64,000 nucleotides of DNA. Source: Corallium rubrum. Its lineage: Eukaryota; Cnidaria; Anthozoa; Scleralcyonacea; Coralliidae. A program made the position numbers and the translations under genes. The DNA lies in assembly GCA_964035015.1 (NCBI GenBank), contig OZ036014.1:5554495-5618494 (forward strand). Direction: 5' to 3'. The notes under the pieces were generated by a model that was given only the letters and a program-made list of their open reading frames with translations, did no database searches and was not told the DNA's origin. Shown one piece after another: positions 61,000-64,000 of the stretch. The stretch's first letter is position 1. The number at the start of each line of letters is the position of its first letter.

Positions 61000-62652
61000 T
61001 ACAGTAATTTTCCCACGCGTTTACGTTTTTGGTTCCGGTAGTACTACTTAAACTAAACAAATGTATTTATTATTATGTGCAATGCACTGCATAATTACAC
61101 TAGGCTTAACAATGCCATATTAAGCAATTAGAACAACGAATCGGCGAAGTAATATTGGGTACAGTGCTTGTCACATGCATGACATACTAGTATTAGTACA
61201 AAAACGAAATAGGAGTGGTTCCCAAGTGGTACACCACTTGAATACCAACCATGCAGTAAGGTTTCAATAATCTTCAATCGACAGTACTTGGTTTGAATCA
61301 GAGTTGGAAAAGCTCTGCTGCGGGTATGCGAGGAAGGTTTACTGACGAGGAAGATTCGACTGGGACGAGTTCGAGACCGCTCTCAAATTCGTCCTATTTC
61401 GCCGTCTAAACAGGCGGAACCGTACTAATTCAAGAGCGCTTCCGAATTGTTCTTCCGTGTAAACAGGCAGAACCGTGGTCATTAAACATGTGATCGCAAC
61501 TAATTCGAAACCGGTTCCGAATTCGTCCGGTACCGCATAAACTGTCTGAGTATTAAAAAAAACGTTATAAACACCACTTAAAATACTCATTAATAATTCA
61601 TGACGAAAACACAAAAGAAATCAATACCGTAGCAGTGGTTGTAAATCGGATACAGCATCGTCCTGATTTACATAAACTTTAGCTTCGATTTTCTCGGCTA
61701 AAACAGAACCGTATCCACAAAATAGTTGGTGAACTTCATTACTTAGATGCATTTGTATTTTAAGAAAGATACAGCATTCGCAACCGAGCTGTATCTGATT
61801 TACTACGGCTCGCTTGCAGCTCGCCTTGTAAATCAAATACAGCTCGGCTGCTCGTACTGTATCTATTACAAATAAATTTAGGGTCTGAGAAAGTTATTTA
61901 ATTGATCAGGCAGAGTGTTGAGGAGAAAAATATTGGTCTCCAGCAAAACATTGGCTGACCAACAAATACTGGTGAAGTGGTTATGGTGAAACACCTAAAA
62001 TCCTAAAGCCTTTTCCTCTCCGCGACAATCGCCAAGTCAATGGCGGTAACTCTGCCTAAATTAACGAGCTGTTCCTGTTGCGGTGTCCCTGCCAGTTTTT
62101 ATTATTATACTGTCAGTATTGTTTTCTTGTTTTGTTATCATATTATTGGTGTTTTTTTGTTTCTGAATTTATAAAAAAAACTAATAATTTAAAATAAAAT
62201 TGGCATACGGCTCAAATTAAATTAAATTAAATTATAGACTATATTCTTTGAAGACTCTATCCTATCGTTTTCCCAGAGTGAATAAGTATTTTTAAATTTA
62301 TATAAAGTTGAGCCATTTTGTGATTAATCATGCAATTTTGCAAACACAAAGTGTTCATAAGTTTCAAATAATAATTTCCCTAATCAATCATTTCATGCTC
62401 TGTTCCTTATATAGTATTCTGGGCATGAAACGCCCCTAAGAACCACCGACTTCTATGATCTTTTTGTTTAGTAAAATGACTTGTCAATATCCTGTGATCT
62501 TGTTATTCATTTATCGTTGCTACCTGTGACTGATAGTCATTAATCGTCACTCGTTGTACTCCGAATGAGTTGGAACAATGTCAGGATGATGTCTTATCAG
62601 TTAACAGCCTCAACGTCTTGGTGAAAAGCTTTTTTAAAGCAAGGGATTAGCG
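61000..62652. other. Spacer with small decayed elements, no gene recognised
   Basis: At 61340-61550 the motif TAAACAGGC(A/G)GAACCGT occurs in tandem with TTCGA palindromes. At 61640-61865, GTAAATC(A/G)GATACAGC occurs in direct and inverted orientation around GGCTCGCTTGCAGCTCGCC. Both look like remnants of TIR elements. AT-rich sequence without features follows to 62650. Confidence 0.5.
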
Positions 62653-62770
62653 TCAATTAGCGAACATCAAACTGCTGATATACACGCCGGGAAGATTTTG
62701 ACGAACCCACGCAGTGAAAGGTGAATATAAAGTCTTTGTTATCTTCAATCTCAAACACGGCCAAATAAAC

Positions 62771-63105
62771 ATAGCATATTCTAGGGATTTTTGGTGAAGG
62801 AAAATTCGGGTGTAGAATATATACATTTTGAGACCAAACCGGGACCAGTTGCGAAAAATGCAACTACACAGGCCTTCCGGCAGGAATTGAAGCCACGACC
62901 TTGCGATTCTAGTGCAATGCTCTGACCACTGAGCCACGGAGGCCGTTGCCGAGAGCTTGATCGCGAGTTCTGTATACATTAAGGTGGTAATGCCAGGAGA
63001 GAATTGAGTTTATTAGAAGTAATATTGGGCATTTCACTCGATTACATAGCATATTCTAGGGATTTTTGGTGAAAGAAAATTCGAGTGTAGAATATATACA
63101 TTTAA
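62771..63105. repeat. Duplicated ~58-bp block around a tRNA-like sequence
   Basis: CATAGCATATTCTAGGGATT then TTTGGTGAA(G/A)GAAAATTCG and GTGTAGAATATATACATTT occurs at 62771-62828 and 63047-63104 in the same orientation. About 220 bp including the tRNA-like sequence lies between. The left neighbour of the second block (63020-63062) is the reverse complement of 16105-16150. Confidence 0.85.
62871..62944 (-). ncRNA. tRNA-derived SINE head or tRNA pseudogene
   Basis: On the minus strand 74 nt fold into a near-complete cloverleaf: acceptor GGCCTCC/GG-AGGCC-like, D arm GCTC/GAGC with A box TGGCTCAGTGGT, anticodon stem TTGC/GCAA, and T-arm/B box GGCTTCAATTCC. The loop would read AGA. The B box departs from GGTTCGAATCC and the acceptor has mismatches, so a SINE or pseudogene is more likely than an active tRNA. 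Confidence 0.6.
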
Positions 63106-63684
63106 TTGAACATACAATGAACAAATAAACGTACTTGTCTCGCCGAAGACTGGTTAGTTTCTTGGTTGGGGACAGATAAAATGATTCGTTTATACTACAA
63201 AATTTCAAGGGCTCGTTTTTCGGATTCCGATTTGATATTCAATACATAGCATACGTTCCAATCCCGTGTAGTGTTAAATAATTCAGAAAAGTGAGTTTGC
63301 CTAGAAGGACAGACGTAGGTCAGTTTTGTACGTATGAACAGATGTTTGTCTGCCGTTGCGGTCCTGGTGGCATGAACGCTGTTTATGTTAGTTTAACGTT
63401 TTTAAAATCCGTTCATAATTATTTTAACCCCCTAAGTCCAACATCAAATCATCTTGCATTAATTATTTCAACAGCTCTACTCCAAGTCACGAGCTTGAGT
63501 CTTGTGATTTCTGAATCCCCCTCGGGGAAGCGTGAAGGGAAATTTTCATTATTTTCCGTATTTTGTCATTTGCCGTGTACTGCAGCTGCTTGTAAAATAT
63601 TGTATTAAGCTTGTATGACGTATATCAGACGTTTGGTAGACGTCTGTTCATCAAGCTCAATTACTCAGAAAAGATTTCTGAGCC
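63106..63684. other. No gene recognised
   Basis: No exon, RNA or repeat could be supported. A + strand frame at 63291-63608 has no recognisable domain and no credible ATG context. Confidence 0.4.
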
Positions 63685-63685
63685 T

Positions 63686-63763
63686 CAGACAAGGTTCGGA
63701 CCTGCAACCTTCTAATGACCGGTTAGACGCTTTAACTTTTGAATTACTGAGGTTTGCAATGCA
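63686..63763 (-). ncRNA. tRNA-like sequence (degraded)
   Basis: On the minus strand the acceptor-like CCTCAG/CTGAGG, the anticodon stem TCTAA/TTAGA with 7-nt loop CCGGTCA, and T-arm/B-box-like GGTCCGAACC are visible. The D arm is degenerate. Probably a tRNA-derived repeat. Confidence 0.5.
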
Positions 63764-64000
63764 TGGAGAGCTAAGCTTGTAAATTTATAGTCATTTCATA
63801 TGGAAAGCGTGAGTTACACGTATGGAGTGGTATGGAGCGTCGAAAACCATTCATTTGATATGTTCTCGCTTTCATTATAAGAAACCTATACAAAATACAT
63901 GTATACATGTTTCTACAGTTCTACTCTCAGTTATGTACATGTTTGTTAAAAAGTTGTTCGTCTAGGCCATGTCCAGCGTAGTCATGAGAAAGATTGTTAT

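Noticed and set aside
62871-62944. Functional tRNA-Ser(AGA)
   Set aside because: Acceptor and T-arm deviate from consensus, there is no type II variable arm expected for tRNA-Ser, and it lies in a repeat context.

Overview
This is nuclear DNA from an animal. Genes are split by GT-AG introns, intergenic and intronic space is packed with microsatellites, minisatellites and short terminal-inverted-repeat (TIR) elements, and the recognisable proteins (a Notum/pectinacetylesterase hydrolase, the centromeric histone CENP-A, a connecdenn-type Rab GEF, a death-domain protein) are metazoan. No bacterial, organellar or viral gene set is visible. Gene content, base composition and intron style suit an invertebrate, most probably a cnidarian such as a coral or sea anemone. 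That assignment is an inference, because no lineage marker was found.

Layout. 1-6.5 kb: no gene recognised; nested TIR elements and a local duplication. 6.5-13.1 kb (+): nine exons of a Notum/pectinacetylesterase-family hydrolase with Ser, Asp and His in place; the 5' exon(s) with the start codon were not found. 13.1-15.5 kb: minisatellite and hairpins. 15.6-19.3 kb (+): a complete five-exon CENP-A gene with a 149-residue product. 19.3-27.3 kb: no gene; two TIR/fold-back elements, a 25-bp minisatellite of about 1.1 kb and a 2.1 kb compound tetranucleotide array. 27.4-45.0 kb (+): a 24-exon DENND1/connecdenn gene (816 residues) whose introns hold two inverted 5S-rRNA-derived SINE copies, a pogo-like element, a hAT-like element and kilobase simple-repeat arrays. 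45-47.5 kb: elements only. 47.6-51.3 kb (+): a degenerate trypsin-like (pseudoprotease) exon and two exons ending in a death domain; splice phases fit one 505-residue fusion protein. 51.3-57.2 kb: fold-back elements, one doubtful first exon and a 24-bp minisatellite of about 2 kb. 57.3-58.1 kb (+): an intronless 250-residue coiled-coil gene with a KEN motif. 58-64 kb: no gene; three tRNA-like sequences, small elements and an ACAGT array.

All convincing genes lie on the + strand. They are independent eukaryotic genes and do not form an operon or pathway: an extracellular hydrolase, a centromere histone, a membrane-traffic GEF, a putative death-fold signalling protein and a coiled-coil protein. 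Exon boundaries were chosen by hand from GT/AG sites, reading-frame phase and resemblance to known families. All phases close within each model, but nothing was checked against transcripts.
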